From contig NZ_CP009278.1 in NCBI RefSeq assembly GCF_000747525.1, positions 3,906,001 through 3,970,000 on the forward strand: a stretch of DNA of 64,000 nucleotides. The letters are read 5' to 3'. Under the pieces are notes generated by a model. The model made no database searches and was not told the origin of the DNA. It worked only from the letters and a program-made list of their open reading frames with translations. Below, in pieces: positions 42,926-51,404 of this stretch. The stretch's first letter is position 1. Every line of letters begins with the position of its first letter. The translations under genes were made by a program, and so were the position numbers. This DNA is from Sphingobacterium sp. ML3W (GTDB lineage: Bacteria > Bacteroidota > Bacteroidia > Sphingobacteriales > Sphingobacteriaceae).

Positions 42926-44971
42926 CTAAAATCTGTTTTTCAATGACTGTCTTACAGATGTGTAAGTACCAAAGTCATCATCAAAATCATCAACATCCGC
43001 AATCTGTGGCATCACCACTGGTTCACGATCTTCATATTTGTACTGCTTTTGTTGAGAAAATATTTGATGTTTAAGAGGCTTGGCATCTTCCCTCAAGATC
43101 ACGACACCATCAAGATCATCACGTTGTCTTTTCGCAAACCCATCTACTGTATTTGTATAGGCAGCCAATAAGCTTTCAGCAAGATCATCCGCAGCAGTTC
43201 TTTCAATCCTTGCACGCACAGGACGTGGCTTTTTAACCAGCTCACAGATACATTGTCCATCCACATAAGCAAATGCTTTTAAGACCTCTCCTTGATCATC
43301 ATCCAACCAATACACATCAATATCTTCACCCTCGATCTGCTTCATTACTTGTATCAAGCGCTCACCTTTAGCTACAGCACCTTGATCACCGATCAAGCAC
43401 AATCCATTATTCAGGCGAATATTGCCAACTTTACATGAGCTCGGAGTACGAATCCCGATATGCGGTAAAATGGCCTCGTAGTTGATTGCTTTGAGTGATG
43501 GATGTTGACGCTCTAAGAAAAAATCCCATTTAGAAACACCTGATTCAGTTGGATGCTCGGCATTATTCCATTTGTCAATATCGAGCAAACAGTCATTGAC
43601 AATTTGCTTGTAGGGGATGCGTGGTACTTTTTCAATATCAACACCGGGTTGATTAGCCTCGCTCAAAGCTTTAGGTCTGGCCAACCATCCTTCGCGACCT
43701 TTTTCCATTCGATAGCGCAATTCCTCATTCACGCGCTCGATATACTTTCCTCTCGCATTATTGGCTTCCATCTTCACATAATCGAACATGACGCCTTCTT
43801 TCAATATCGTATCCTTATAAGAACTGTTCAAAGACATCTCACACTCCAACTCAGCAGGTAAACAAAGACCCCAATAAGTATAGTTGCGCACCATCTGTCT
43901 GTAGAACTCCAATATGATACCCTCTTTAGTGTCACCATGCACAGCACAGGTGATAGCGCGACTACCAACATCAACAGCTAAGTAAAACCAGACCCGTTTC
44001 CCATCAAGATTTTTGAAAGGGGGTTGTCTATCATCGATAGAAATCATCGAACCAGCAAAACGGGGCATCTCAAAAGAGTAGTAGGGCTTGAATTTGCCCA
44101 TGTTTATCTGGCGGTCGTCAGAGCGTTTCTGGTGAGTGGCTAACTTGTTTTCCCAACGGTTTAGATAGTTGGTTACAGTGGAAACACTCAGTGATTTATA
44201 TCCTTTAGGAGAATACAGCTCACCTGTCTTATTATTGACAACTTCGATATAGCCACTTATAAACCCCTCATATTGTTCATGTATTTCTTTAGCGGTCGGC
44301 TTACGTATTTTATCAGCAAACATGTCATTCAATAACTTCATTGTGCTATCATTGACCTTACGGGAGTTGATATTGCGATGCTTTTTAGAAATCAACGACT
44401 CATAATTGAAAGAATCATTAATCCGAGTTTCAAAGTCATTTAAAGTCGCTGTAAAACGGCTGGAAGTTGGAAGGTCATGCTCTACTTTATATTTTTTACG
44501 CAACACATCATTAAAGCTTAATACATCAGCTTTAATAGTATTGTACAGGCCTACTTTAGATCGACCTTTGCTCTTCCACTCATTCAAACGGTCATCACGT
44601 AGGCCGAGAGCAGCTTTCAACACTGAAGCATTGATGATATAGCGCTCTTGGTGGTCGAGTTTGAGATAAGTACCATCAGCAAATTTGTAAATAGAAAAAT
44701 AGCGTGTAGCATCAGGATCGACCGAGTAGTATTGCTCTAAAATATGATCGACCTTACGTGGGTCATGCAGCGCATCTCTAATATCACCCGCAAGCGAATC
44801 AAAATCAACCAATAGCTGTCTTCCATTGCCACCAGACATCACACGCTTAATACCGTAAGGCTTATCCTTATAGCGCTGTATGTTCGAATAAAGCGTGCTC
44901 TCACTCTTAAAAAAGTGAGGAACAAGCTCTTCCTTCGATACAGCGACAATATTTCCTAAGATGATTGGCAT
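42926..44971 (-). CDS. Mu-type DDE transposase (phage integrase/replicative transposase)
   Basis: A 681-residue transposase with helix-turn-helix regions in the N-terminal 200 residues, and an RNase-H-like core: SMISIDDRQPPF (Asp313), LPAELECEMSLN (acidic residue near 376-378, Glu rather than the usual Asp), and ARGKYIERVNEELRY (Glu412), the E of the DDE triad. A C-terminal segment (QIFSQQKQYKYE) may bind the ATPase partner, as in MuA. It joins phage ends to target DNA for integration and lytic replication. Confidence 0.9.
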   Translation of the reverse strand: MPIILGNIVAVSKEELVPHFFKSESTLYSNIQRYKDKPYGIKRVMSGGNGRQLLVDFDSLAGDIRDALHDPRKVDHILEQYYSVDPDATRYFSIYKFADGTYLKLDHQERYIINASVLKAALGLRDDRLNEWKSKGRSKVGLYNTIKADVLSFNDVLRKKYKVEHDLPTSSRFTATLNDFETRINDSFNYESLISKKHRNINSRKVNDSTMKLLNDMFADKIRKPTAKEIHEQYEGFISGYIEVVNNKTGELYSPKGYKSLSVSTVTNYLNRWENKLATHQKRSDDRQINMGKFKPYYSFEMPRFAGSMISIDDRQPPFKNLDGKRVWFYLAVDVGSRAITCAVHGDTKEGIILEFYRQMVRNYTYWGLCLPAELECEMSLNSSYKDTILKEGVMFDYVKMEANNARGKYIERVNEELRYRMEKGREGWLARPKALSEANQPGVDIEKVPRIPYKQIVNDCLLDIDKWNNAEHPTESGVSKWDFFLERQHPSLKAINYEAILPHIGIRTPSSCKVGNIRLNNGLCLIGDQGAVAKGERLIQVMKQIEGEDIDVYWLDDDQGEVLKAFAYVDGQCICELVKKPRPVRARIERTAADDLAESLLAAYTNTVDGFAKRQRDDLDGVVILREDAKPLKHQIFSQQKQYKYEDREPVVMPQIADVDDFDDDFGTYTSVRQSLKNRF

Positions 44972-45061
44972 ATTATTATTAGCTTTATTACTTTAAACTT
45001 TTAAAACCTATGGTTCCATTATTTTCATTTGTTGTAGATATATCTACAGAAGACAAATCCA

Positions 45062-45604
45062 TTAGCGAAGAGAAATTTCTTGAGCTAGTTTCACCAAGTC
45101 TAGATCTCCTTTCCGCGTTGAAGGGATCTTTCGACCGCAAGCCGAGCACTCTAACGTTTTACCCGCCCTCTGACGAACATGACAGGTACGGATGGTCCGT
45201 TCGCTCTGTGTCACTGATTTCGGTTGGTCGTCAGCGAGGTGAATACTTAATACACCTTTGTAATCGCCTCCCATCTTTGATAGCTCTTGAATCACCTGAG
45301 TTAATTGTGACACATGAGTTAAGTGTATTTGAATCGGAGGAATAAGGTCAATTTGTTTCACTGCGATTGAACTAGATAAATCCATTCTTTGTTGACGATA
45401 TTTCTCACGTCGATGATCATTACGAAGTTTCTGCATTTCCTCAATGTCTATAGATAACCAAGCGGTCTCAGGCCCAAAAGATCGTTTGATATCAACATCA
45501 TCTACAATGATGTGATTGTTTCTAATAGGAGCTGACTTACCCATTTCTCGATATTTCACTTGAGCACCCTTAACGGTGCTTTTTTTATTCTTTTTAGTTG
45601 CCAT
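45062..45604 (-). CDS. Phage early protein of unknown function, zinc-ribbon-like C-terminus
   Basis: A 180-residue protein with a Lys-rich N-terminus and a central segment IDLIPPIQIHLTHVSQLTQVIQELSKMGGDYKGVLSIHLA. A short Cys pair (CSACGRK) near residue 155 resembles half of a zinc ribbon, with a lone Cys nearby in RTCHVRQ. It lies upstream of the transposase and downstream of the small regulator. The AT-rich gap between this gene and the transposase is about 90 bp. Function unknown. Confidence 0.6.
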   Translation of the reverse strand: MATKKNKKSTVKGAQVKYREMGKSAPIRNNHIIVDDVDIKRSFGPETAWLSIDIEEMQKLRNDHRREKYRQQRMDLSSSIAVKQIDLIPPIQIHLTHVSQLTQVIQELSKMGGDYKGVLSIHLADDQPKSVTQSERTIRTCHVRQRAGKTLECSACGRKIPSTRKGDLDLVKLAQEISLR

Positions 45605-45624
45605 AATTTGTTTGGTTAAATGGT

Positions 45625-45846
45625 TTATTTTAATGCAGCTTTTACAGCCTTTTCTTGTATGTAATAATCTTTACGAATAGTTTCACAAGTGATACCTTTT
45701 TTTGTACCATCAATACTCTGGCGGATGTATGTCTTCGAGACGCCATACTTTACAACCATATGATTTATCACCACGGGGTTGTAGCTATTTCTTTTTCTAC
45801 TATCTTTGCTCATTGCTCTGTTGGTTTCGTTATTGATAACTATCAT
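45625..45846 (-). CDS. Small DNA-binding protein divergent from the repressor (Ner/Cro-like)
   Basis: A 73-residue basic protein with a helix-turn-helix-like region HMVVKYGVSKTYIRQSIDGTKKGITCETIRKDY (residues 29-61). It is the first gene of the early operon and faces the repressor across a 57-bp gap, the position of Mu ner and lambda cro. A role in early-operon control is inferred from position. ATG at 45,846 is used; an internal Met at residue 12 is an alternative start. Confidence 0.68.
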   Translation of the reverse strand: MIVINNETNRAMSKDSRKRNSYNPVVINHMVVKYGVSKTYIRQSIDGTKKGITCETIRKDYYIQEKAVKAALK

Positions 45847-45881
45847 TGCTTTTGTTTTTCGTTAAGACAAATATATAGACA

Positions 45882-46070
45882 AAATTTCAACAAAAACAAT
45901 AAAATGGACGAAATTTCAACATACATCAAAGATAGAATTCTTCAAGTTGCTGATACAAAGGGTGTTTCAAAGGAAAAATTTATTGAAAATCTGAATCAAA
46001 AGTATTCCAATTATCGCGGATTATCTAAAAAATCAGCTCCTTCAGCTGAAGTTATAGCTGAAATTTCAAC
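45882..46070. repeat. Three direct copies of AAATTTCAAC at the repressor/early promoter
   Basis: The 10-mer AAATTTCAAC occurs at 45,882-45,891 (upstream of the repressor start), 45,911-45,920 and 46,061-46,070 (inside the repressor gene). The first two share a longer 15-bp block (14 of 15 identical) 29 bp apart. Such spaced repeats could be operators for the repressor or its divergent partner. Confidence 0.4.
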
Positions 46071-46602
46071 TAAATACCCTGATGTAAACTTAGATTGGAT
46101 ATTAACAGGAAGAGGAGAAATGCTAAAAGATGAACCACAAACACAAGTCTATAAATTGCGTAATGAACATACTGTAAAGCATCAGCAGGTTCCGTTATAT
46201 GATCTGGAGGCATCAGCAGGGTTAGTGCAATTGTTTCAAGATAGCAACAGTGTAACACCGATAGACACGATCAGCATCCCTAATTTACCAAAATGCGATG
46301 GAGCTCTGTATATAGTAGGAGATAGCATGTATCCATTGCTTAAGGCAGGTGATATCGTTATGTATAAACAGGTTCACGATTTGCCGAATGATTTTTTTTG
46401 GGGAGAAATGTATTTAGTACATATAGATATGGATGGTGATACTTATACCACTGTTAAATATATACAGAGATCAGATATTGGACCTGAGCATATTAAGTTA
46501 GTCAGTTATAACCAACACCATTCACCAAAAGACATCCATTTATCACGCATCCGTGTAGCGGCGTTGGTTAAAGCATCAGTTCGTATCAATAGTATGATGT
46601 AG
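45904..46602 (+). CDS. Phage repressor, S24 (LexA-type) family
   Basis: A 232-residue protein. The N-terminal part (residues 1-70) has the helical DNA-binding style of phage repressors (ISTYIKDRILQVADTKGVSKEKFIENL). The C-terminal S24 domain has the catalytic Ser141 in GDSMYPLLKAGD and Lys185 in TTVKYIQR. A candidate self-cleavage Ala-Gly bond lies in LEASAGL (residues 105-106), so it may respond to RecA and the SOS response. I chose ATG 45,904; the longer frame upstream overlaps the divergent gene. It keeps the prophage silent (inference from family and position). Confidence 0.88.
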   Translation: MDEISTYIKDRILQVADTKGVSKEKFIENLNQKYSNYRGLSKKSAPSAEVIAEISTKYPDVNLDWILTGRGEMLKDEPQTQVYKLRNEHTVKHQQVPLYDLEASAGLVQLFQDSNSVTPIDTISIPNLPKCDGALYIVGDSMYPLLKAGDIVMYKQVHDLPNDFFWGEMYLVHIDMDGDTYTTVKYIQRSDIGPEHIKLVSYNQHHSPKDIHLSRIRVAALVKASVRINSMM

Positions 46603-46737
46603 AGCATTTAAAGCCATAAAGTATACGATTCACTGTTAAATATGGTGGGGAGTGTTTTTTTTGTCCATTGCATTTTACACTAAAATGTCGTAAGTTACTC
46701 ACAAGCAGTTGATTGCATGTGTTTTTGGTTTAAAAAT

Positions 46738-46953
46738 TCAAATTACTAAGGGGTGTCGAACTATGTACTTTATAGCACTTTCATTACTTTTCCGTTCATT
46801 AACACGTCTTGAGGTATGCTTTGAAATATAGCCTAATGCGCAACCAACTGCGCAACCAACTGCATAACCAAAGTATTTTCAGCCCCTAAAATTACTACAT
46901 ATTGAGCAAACAATAATTGCAAGTAGTAATATTAAGCAGCCATTAAGCTCCAT
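46738..46953 (-). pseudogene. Small membrane-protein gene with an in-frame TGA
   Basis: On the minus strand a frame of 72 codons from ATG 46,953 encodes a hydrophobic helix (CLILLLAIIVCSICSNF), then an in-frame TGA, then KYFGYAVGCAVGCALGYISK, a glycine-zipper helix, and a basic tail to TGA 46,738-46,740. The TGA most simply reflects a Trp codon lost. A 12-bp tandem repeat (46,837-46,872) encodes part of the zipper. It lies between repressor and phage right end. Confidence 0.4.
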
Positions 46954-46990
46954 TTAAACAAACCTTAATCTTTTCCCCGATAACCATAAA

Positions 46991-47010
46991 AAAGACGCTT
47001 GAAGCGCCTA
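46991..47010 (-). terminator. Short hairpin with T-tract on the minus strand near the phage right end
   Basis: The stem CGCTT/AAGCG with additional flanking pairs is followed on the minus strand by six T. It would stop transcription coming from the truncated host regulator gene into the phage. Confidence 0.55.
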
Positions 47011-47053
47011 AAAACCAGCAATACCAACCATTATCAGCACCTATTTACATCAG

Positions 47054-47157
47054 AATGGTAGTGACCACCACAAACAATCATCAATAGCCGCCCAGAATGG
47101 TAGCGCAATGGTAGCAAATGGAACATTGTAACGTCTCGTCAGAACCACCACAAACAA
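47054..47157. repeat. Repeated motifs near the phage right end (transposase-site candidates)
   Basis: AATGGTAG occurs three times (47,054-47,061; 47,096-47,103; 47,107-47,114) and ACCACCACAAACAA twice (47,064-47,077; 47,144-47,157), all within 215 bp of the right end. Mu-type transposases bind repeated sites near phage ends. I see no matching set at the left end. Confidence 0.4.
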
Positions 47158-47251
47158 CAAAAACCACGTATAAACAGCCTTATTGACCGCTTAAACATGG
47201 TTTTTAGTAACATTGGCGCAATCGCCGCTTATAAACGTTTCGTTCTACCCC

Positions 47252-47938
47252 CTATACAGCTGTATGGTCTCTAAAATAAAAAATAATTTCCTCGTACTTT
47301 TTAATTTTTGGATATAACTCCTCAAAAATCTGATAGCTAGAATTTTCAAATTCTTGTGCTATATATGAATATCCGGCTCCAAGATCCAAAAACCGATCAA
47401 TAATTAAAAGCTTTGATGCCGGTATAGACTGCAAAAGCTTGACAGAAGATTCGTTCTCAATAGGTGCAACAATATATACGGTATACTTACCTTGAATGCG
47501 ATTAAAGATATCTTCAAATGTCTCTGTATTATTGTGATGAAAAAATAAGTCAACCGTAATCTCTTCTGGGAGATTAGTCCTCAACTCGGACACTAAGGTG
47601 TCCTGAAAGGTATCATAAGCATACAGCAGAACTGCAACTTTTTGTTTCATCAGTGTATTGTTACTGACTACAAAATATCCCTTTCTATTCTTAGATTCTA
47701 CGATTCCGTGTGCTATAAGATCTCGATAAGCTTTAGCAAAAGTTTCCCGAGCATATCCTAAATATTGGATCATATTGTTTACAGATGGAAGACTTGAATG
47801 CACTTCGAGTTCATTGGCATCTATTGCGTCCAAAACACCTTGAACAATACACTCATGTTTCGATAATGTGTTCAAATCTTCTAACCGTTTAATCCTGTCG
47901 ATAACTGGTTTGAAAATATTATCCTTGTTTTTTAACAT
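47252..47938 (-). pseudogene. GntR-type regulator, N-terminal fragment right of the prophage
   Basis: From ATG 47,938 the frame encodes a winged helix-turn-helix (HSSLPSVNNMIQYLGYARETFAKAYRDLIAHGIVESKNRKGYFV, residues about 43-86) and the first lobe of a sugar-binding-type sensor domain (VAVLLYAYDTFQDTLVSEL). It runs into phage DNA after residue ~223 and ends at a TAG at 47,252-47,254. The C-terminal lobe is at 11,086-11,495. The intact protein probably controlled the surrounding sugar operon. Without the sensor's second lobe the protein may bind DNA constitutively or not fold. Confidence 0.88.
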
Positions 47939-47947
47939 GACAATCGA

Positions 47948-49966
47948 TTATAGTTTAATCCGAAATAATTTACCCCCGGCCTCCTGAAATGGAATCGATT
48001 GATCAGCGGAAAGATTATATTTTATTTTCTCGAATAATTCAACTGCTTCATAATTTTTATTTTTTAAGCCAATTTCTTTCAAATCTATTTTAAGGTTACT
48101 ATTGGTTGTTTTAAAGTTAAATAAAGCTACGTACAGAAATTGACCGATTTTTTTGAAGTAATATTGATTTGCTGATTTTCCTTCAACAAATCCCGTTGGT
48201 CTAAAACTTTTACCATCCCTGATGATTTCTAGAATTTCAGAATCTTGTAAATACGTATTCATTTTGTTTTGCCAATGCTGCCTCTTGGAAAAATCATCCC
48301 CTAAGATAAGCGTTCCACCTACTATACCTGAAAGTAATCTGGCTTTATTCACTTCTTCAGATTGATCATGAAATACTAAGTGATCAGCATCTATAAAATC
48401 ATACATATGAGTTTGCCACCAACCATAACTGACACTATTCAGCGTATATTCCGTCTGATCTATTGTATTCCAGGCATCGCATGCGATACGTCTCATATGC
48501 GCAAATTGATTGGTTGCTAAGGATGGGGAAATTGCTGCGTAAATAAGCATTTTTCCGTTCAGGACGTCTACAAGATGTCTCATACCATAGGCATATGCCT
48601 GCATCCCTGTAGTGATATTCTTATCATAAAAATCTGTCGATTCTATAGCACCATGGGAAAGAAAATCTATTTTAATCATCTTGAACCCACAGTCGACCAA
48701 TTTTCCCAAAATGACATCCATCCGTGCCAATGTACCTGGATGTGTAGGATCCAGTGCTCTACCTCCGTCAAGATTGTGGTAGCCCTTTCCTGTTTTAGTC
48801 CAAAGCTGACCAAAAGTATAATTACTTCCTTCGGCTCCACGATCTGGTCCACTACCATGTCCCCAGTCTGTAAATGGAGCCCAGTAGACACCCGGTTTCA
48901 GACCCAATGAATCACAATAGTCTACAAATTTTTTCAGTTGCGTATAATCACCTGTCATTCCACCTGGAGTCATATTGTCCCAAAAGGAGTCCAGATCAAT
49001 AAAAGCTTCGCCATCATCGTTACGAAAATTCGGAATTTCGTCCGCAAAATAGCGCGCTGTTCCAGTTGCATTTTGATAATTAATTTTCTCTTGAATCACT
49101 CCCCAACTGTTCCAACCAACAGGGGTGGCCCCTGCCCATTTATGCACATATGGTGGAGATAACTGACGATGTATTTTAGCATAGTCCTCCATATTGATAC
49201 GCCAATCTTTGCCATATGAAATGAAATACTTGGGAGAATAAATTTGGTCTCCATGGATAAAACCATGCCCCATAGAATCTCTTGTGATATTAACATCGGT
49301 GAAGCCTGTTTTAGTTGCTATATAATTATAACTTCCGCGGTCGCCTTTTATTTCAATACCTGATTTCCATACCGATTGATCTAAGGAGCCAATCAATAGT
49401 CCTTGATTACTTTCCTTATCATAAACTACGCCTATTTCTGAGCTTACTTTATTGTTACTAGCAAGGACTACATTTTCGTAGGAAATAAAGGTGTCATTAT
49501 CAAATGGAATGGATAACTGATACAATGATTCACCTAAAGAACCAACATTAGACCTCATCAACAAAGGCACCATTTCATTACTTACTAAATTTTTTCCATT
49601 TAACTCTAATTGGATTAGAATAATCGGTTTTTGATCGTATAGATAAAAGAGTTGTTTCATTTCCAACCCATCGACAGTTTTTGAGGATACAGTATAAAGT
49701 TTACCCTTACCCAAATTGTCTTGAACATTATGTTCACTGATTTTTCTACCTTGATTTATCTTATCAGAACTGATAATTGTTCCATCTGATAATGTTGCAT
49801 AGGCTATAGCATCCTTAATGAGGATGGTTTTATCCTTACTTATACTATATGTTCCGGTCTCTTTGTTATAGCTCAGTGTAATACCATTCTTTTTGACTTC
49901 AAAAGTTTGTGCTGCTGCATTAATACAAATCGTAAATATTAAAAATACGCCAAAAATGTACTTCAT
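47948..49966 (-). CDS. Secreted alpha-galactosidase (GH36/GH27-like clan D enzyme)
   Basis: A 672-residue exported protein with a signal peptide (YIFGVFLIFTICINAAAQ). The catalytic barrel starts near residue 275 with GWNSWG, and the nucleophile Asp lies in MIKIDFLSHG near residue 431. A beta-rich N-terminal domain precedes it. Clan D enzymes retain configuration and remove terminal alpha-galactose or related sugars. It is the first gene of the operon later split by the phage; its stop is 9 bp before the regulator start. Substrate specificity is not readable from the sequence. Confidence 0.88.
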   Translation of the reverse strand: MKYIFGVFLIFTICINAAAQTFEVKKNGITLSYNKETGTYSISKDKTILIKDAIAYATLSDGTIISSDKINQGRKISEHNVQDNLGKGKLYTVSSKTVDGLEMKQLFYLYDQKPIILIQLELNGKNLVSNEMVPLLMRSNVGSLGESLYQLSIPFDNDTFISYENVVLASNNKVSSEIGVVYDKESNQGLLIGSLDQSVWKSGIEIKGDRGSYNYIATKTGFTDVNITRDSMGHGFIHGDQIYSPKYFISYGKDWRINMEDYAKIHRQLSPPYVHKWAGATPVGWNSWGVIQEKINYQNATGTARYFADEIPNFRNDDGEAFIDLDSFWDNMTPGGMTGDYTQLKKFVDYCDSLGLKPGVYWAPFTDWGHGSGPDRGAEGSNYTFGQLWTKTGKGYHNLDGGRALDPTHPGTLARMDVILGKLVDCGFKMIKIDFLSHGAIESTDFYDKNITTGMQAYAYGMRHLVDVLNGKMLIYAAISPSLATNQFAHMRRIACDAWNTIDQTEYTLNSVSYGWWQTHMYDFIDADHLVFHDQSEEVNKARLLSGIVGGTLILGDDFSKRQHWQNKMNTYLQDSEILEIIRDGKSFRPTGFVEGKSANQYYFKKIGQFLYVALFNFKTTNSNLKIDLKEIGLKNKNYEAVELFEKIKYNLSADQSIPFQEAGGKLFRIKL

Positions 49967-50606
49967 AATGATGTGTTAAGTTTAAATATTCGAGTAATTC
50001 ATGTTATGATTGTGATCCTATTTTTATAAGTTATTTCCTACAATTCTTATTTGGTTGATCTCCCTTACTATCCTTAGTCGCCTGTTCTCTATAATTCCTG
50101 TATGAGCAATAAAGAGTTAAAAACTAACATTCTCCATCGGTTTTAGTTGCTATATTCCTCTCATTTTGGCACAAAATGATACTAGCACTGGATATCCTTT
50201 CCAAATAAATCAACAGGTATTTCGAATACTTTTCTAAAAGAAGCTTATACCAGGCAGTACATTTTATTAGGGGTAATAAAAAAAGCAGTACATATTTACG
50301 AAGCAAAATGAAAGATTCAAGAATCATACATTTATTGGTTTATTTAATTGGTAAAATAGTAAGGTTTAAAAATCTATTACAGCAAATGGTTAGAACTGTA
50401 CTACACTATACTAGTGTGTTTCAAAGGTATTAAAAGACTTAATATGTTCCAAATAAATATTAAAAAATTTATTTAATGTAAATCGCTAAAAAAACGATAC
50501 AGAAATCGTTTAGGCGGGAAGTACAAAGAATATATGTTTATAATAATTATCAAGACGTTTTGATAAGACAATAGCAATTCAATTATGTCTTAAAAAAAAT
50601 AAATAA
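49967..50606. other. Intergenic stretch, no confident gene
   Basis: About 640 bp between the alpha-galactosidase start and the promoter of the cold-shock gene. An ORF of 67 codons at 50,124-50,327 (minus) has poor coding character and was rejected. No RNA gene or repeat was recognised. It should hold the promoter of the galactosidase operon. Confidence 0.5.
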
Positions 50607-50637
50607 TTTGATTTTCAATATATTATACTTACATTTG
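50607..50637 (+). promoter_or_regulatory. Bacteroidota-type promoter of the cold-shock gene
   Basis: TTTG at 50,607-50,610 and TACATTTG at 50,630-50,637 (consensus TAnnTTTG), 19 bp apart, match the -33/-7 promoter of Bacteroidota. Transcription would start near 50,642, leaving a leader of about 240 nt before the cold-shock start codon, as is common for cold-shock genes. Confidence 0.7.
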
Positions 50638-50882
50638 TTTTAGAATCAGGCTCTGTCTGCGCTCATCTGACTTATTTAAGTTTATCCAAATTAGTCATAC
50701 GTGCTCTCTTCAGCTGCCAATTTTTGTTATACATAAAAAGTCCGCAGTACTCTTGAGCTTGACTCTTTTTCAATCTTCAAAAATACAAACATCCTTTTCT
50801 TGCTAGCAGATCGATTAACTAATGGAAGTCATACATGACATTAGTTTAGAATTAAATAATTTTTAATAAAAACAATAATATA

Positions 50883-51077
50883 ATGCAAGAAGGAACAGTA
50901 AAATTCTTTAACGTTACCAAAGGTTTCGGTTTTATAACACCTGCAAATGGTGGTCAAGATGTATTTGTACATTCATCTGGTCTAATCGATGATATACGCG
51001 AAAATGAAAGCGTAACATTTGAAGTAGAAAACGGTCAAAAAGGTGTTAACGCATTCAATGTACGCGTAGCAAGATAA
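50883..51077 (+). CDS. Cold-shock protein (CspA family)
   Basis: A 64-residue single-domain protein with both RNA-binding motifs: KGFGFI (RNP1, residues 13-18) and VFVHSS (RNP2, 27-32). The fold is a five-stranded OB barrel that binds single-stranded RNA and melts secondary structure at low temperature. It has a long leader and its own promoter and terminator, so it is a single-gene unit. Confidence 0.95.
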   Translation: MQEGTVKFFNVTKGFGFITPANGGQDVFVHSSGLIDDIRENESVTFEVENGQKGVNAFNVRVAR

Positions 51078-51080
51078 ATG

Positions 51081-51110
51081 AATTGGAGAATTATCTTAGA
51101 TTCTCCAATT
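51081..51110 (+). terminator. Terminator of the cold-shock gene
   Basis: A perfect 11-bp stem (51,081-51,091 with 51,100-51,110), 8-nt loop, followed by a short T-rich tail. It begins 3 bp after the stop. Confidence 0.8.
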
Positions 51111-51404
51111 TTCAATGTAGTAAATGGCACCTGTGGTTGTTTACTACATTTTTTTGATATATAACCTCCCTCTCTGACAAGCATAGTAGCTTACATCTCA
51201 TATTTGCTCCTGTACAATAGATATACCCAAAACATATAATTGCTCAAAACTACCATTCTAATCGAGCATTATCGGTAATTAAATTGGCCATTAGACTGAA
51301 AGGCGCTAACAATCACCTAAAGTGATAAAGAAATATTTATTTCCGCGGTTATTTACTGGTTTTATTGTAAATGACGACACACTAACCTAAAAAATATTAT
51401 ACAC

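Larger units (their letters stand above)
11496..47266. mobile_element. Mu-like transposable prophage with siphovirus-type tail (about 35.8 kb)
   Basis: The segment holds Mu-type early genes (S24 repressor, DDE transposase, MuB-like ATPase, GemA), Mu-type head genes (gp27/28-like terminase, DUF935 portal, gpF, gpG) and a tail-tube, tape-measure and tip module without sheath or baseplate genes. It splits a GntR-type gene. A 5-bp direct repeat GTCTC at 11,491-11,495 and 47,267-47,271 marks the likely target duplication, as expected for Mu-type transposition. All structural modules look intact. The exact ends are inferred from the repeat and the terminator at 11,506; the uncertainty is perhaps 30 bp on the left. 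Confidence 0.9.

Noticed and set aside
45010-45345. 111-codon plus-strand ORF antisense to the early gene at 45,062-45,604
   Set aside because: It mirrors the opposite gene over most of its length and lies against the direction of the early operon; the minus frame has better composition and spacing.
50124-50327. 67-codon minus-strand ORF upstream of the cold-shock gene
   Set aside because: Low-complexity hydrophobic and charged composition without family character, no ribosome-binding context and no neighbour link; likely a chance frame in AT-rich DNA.
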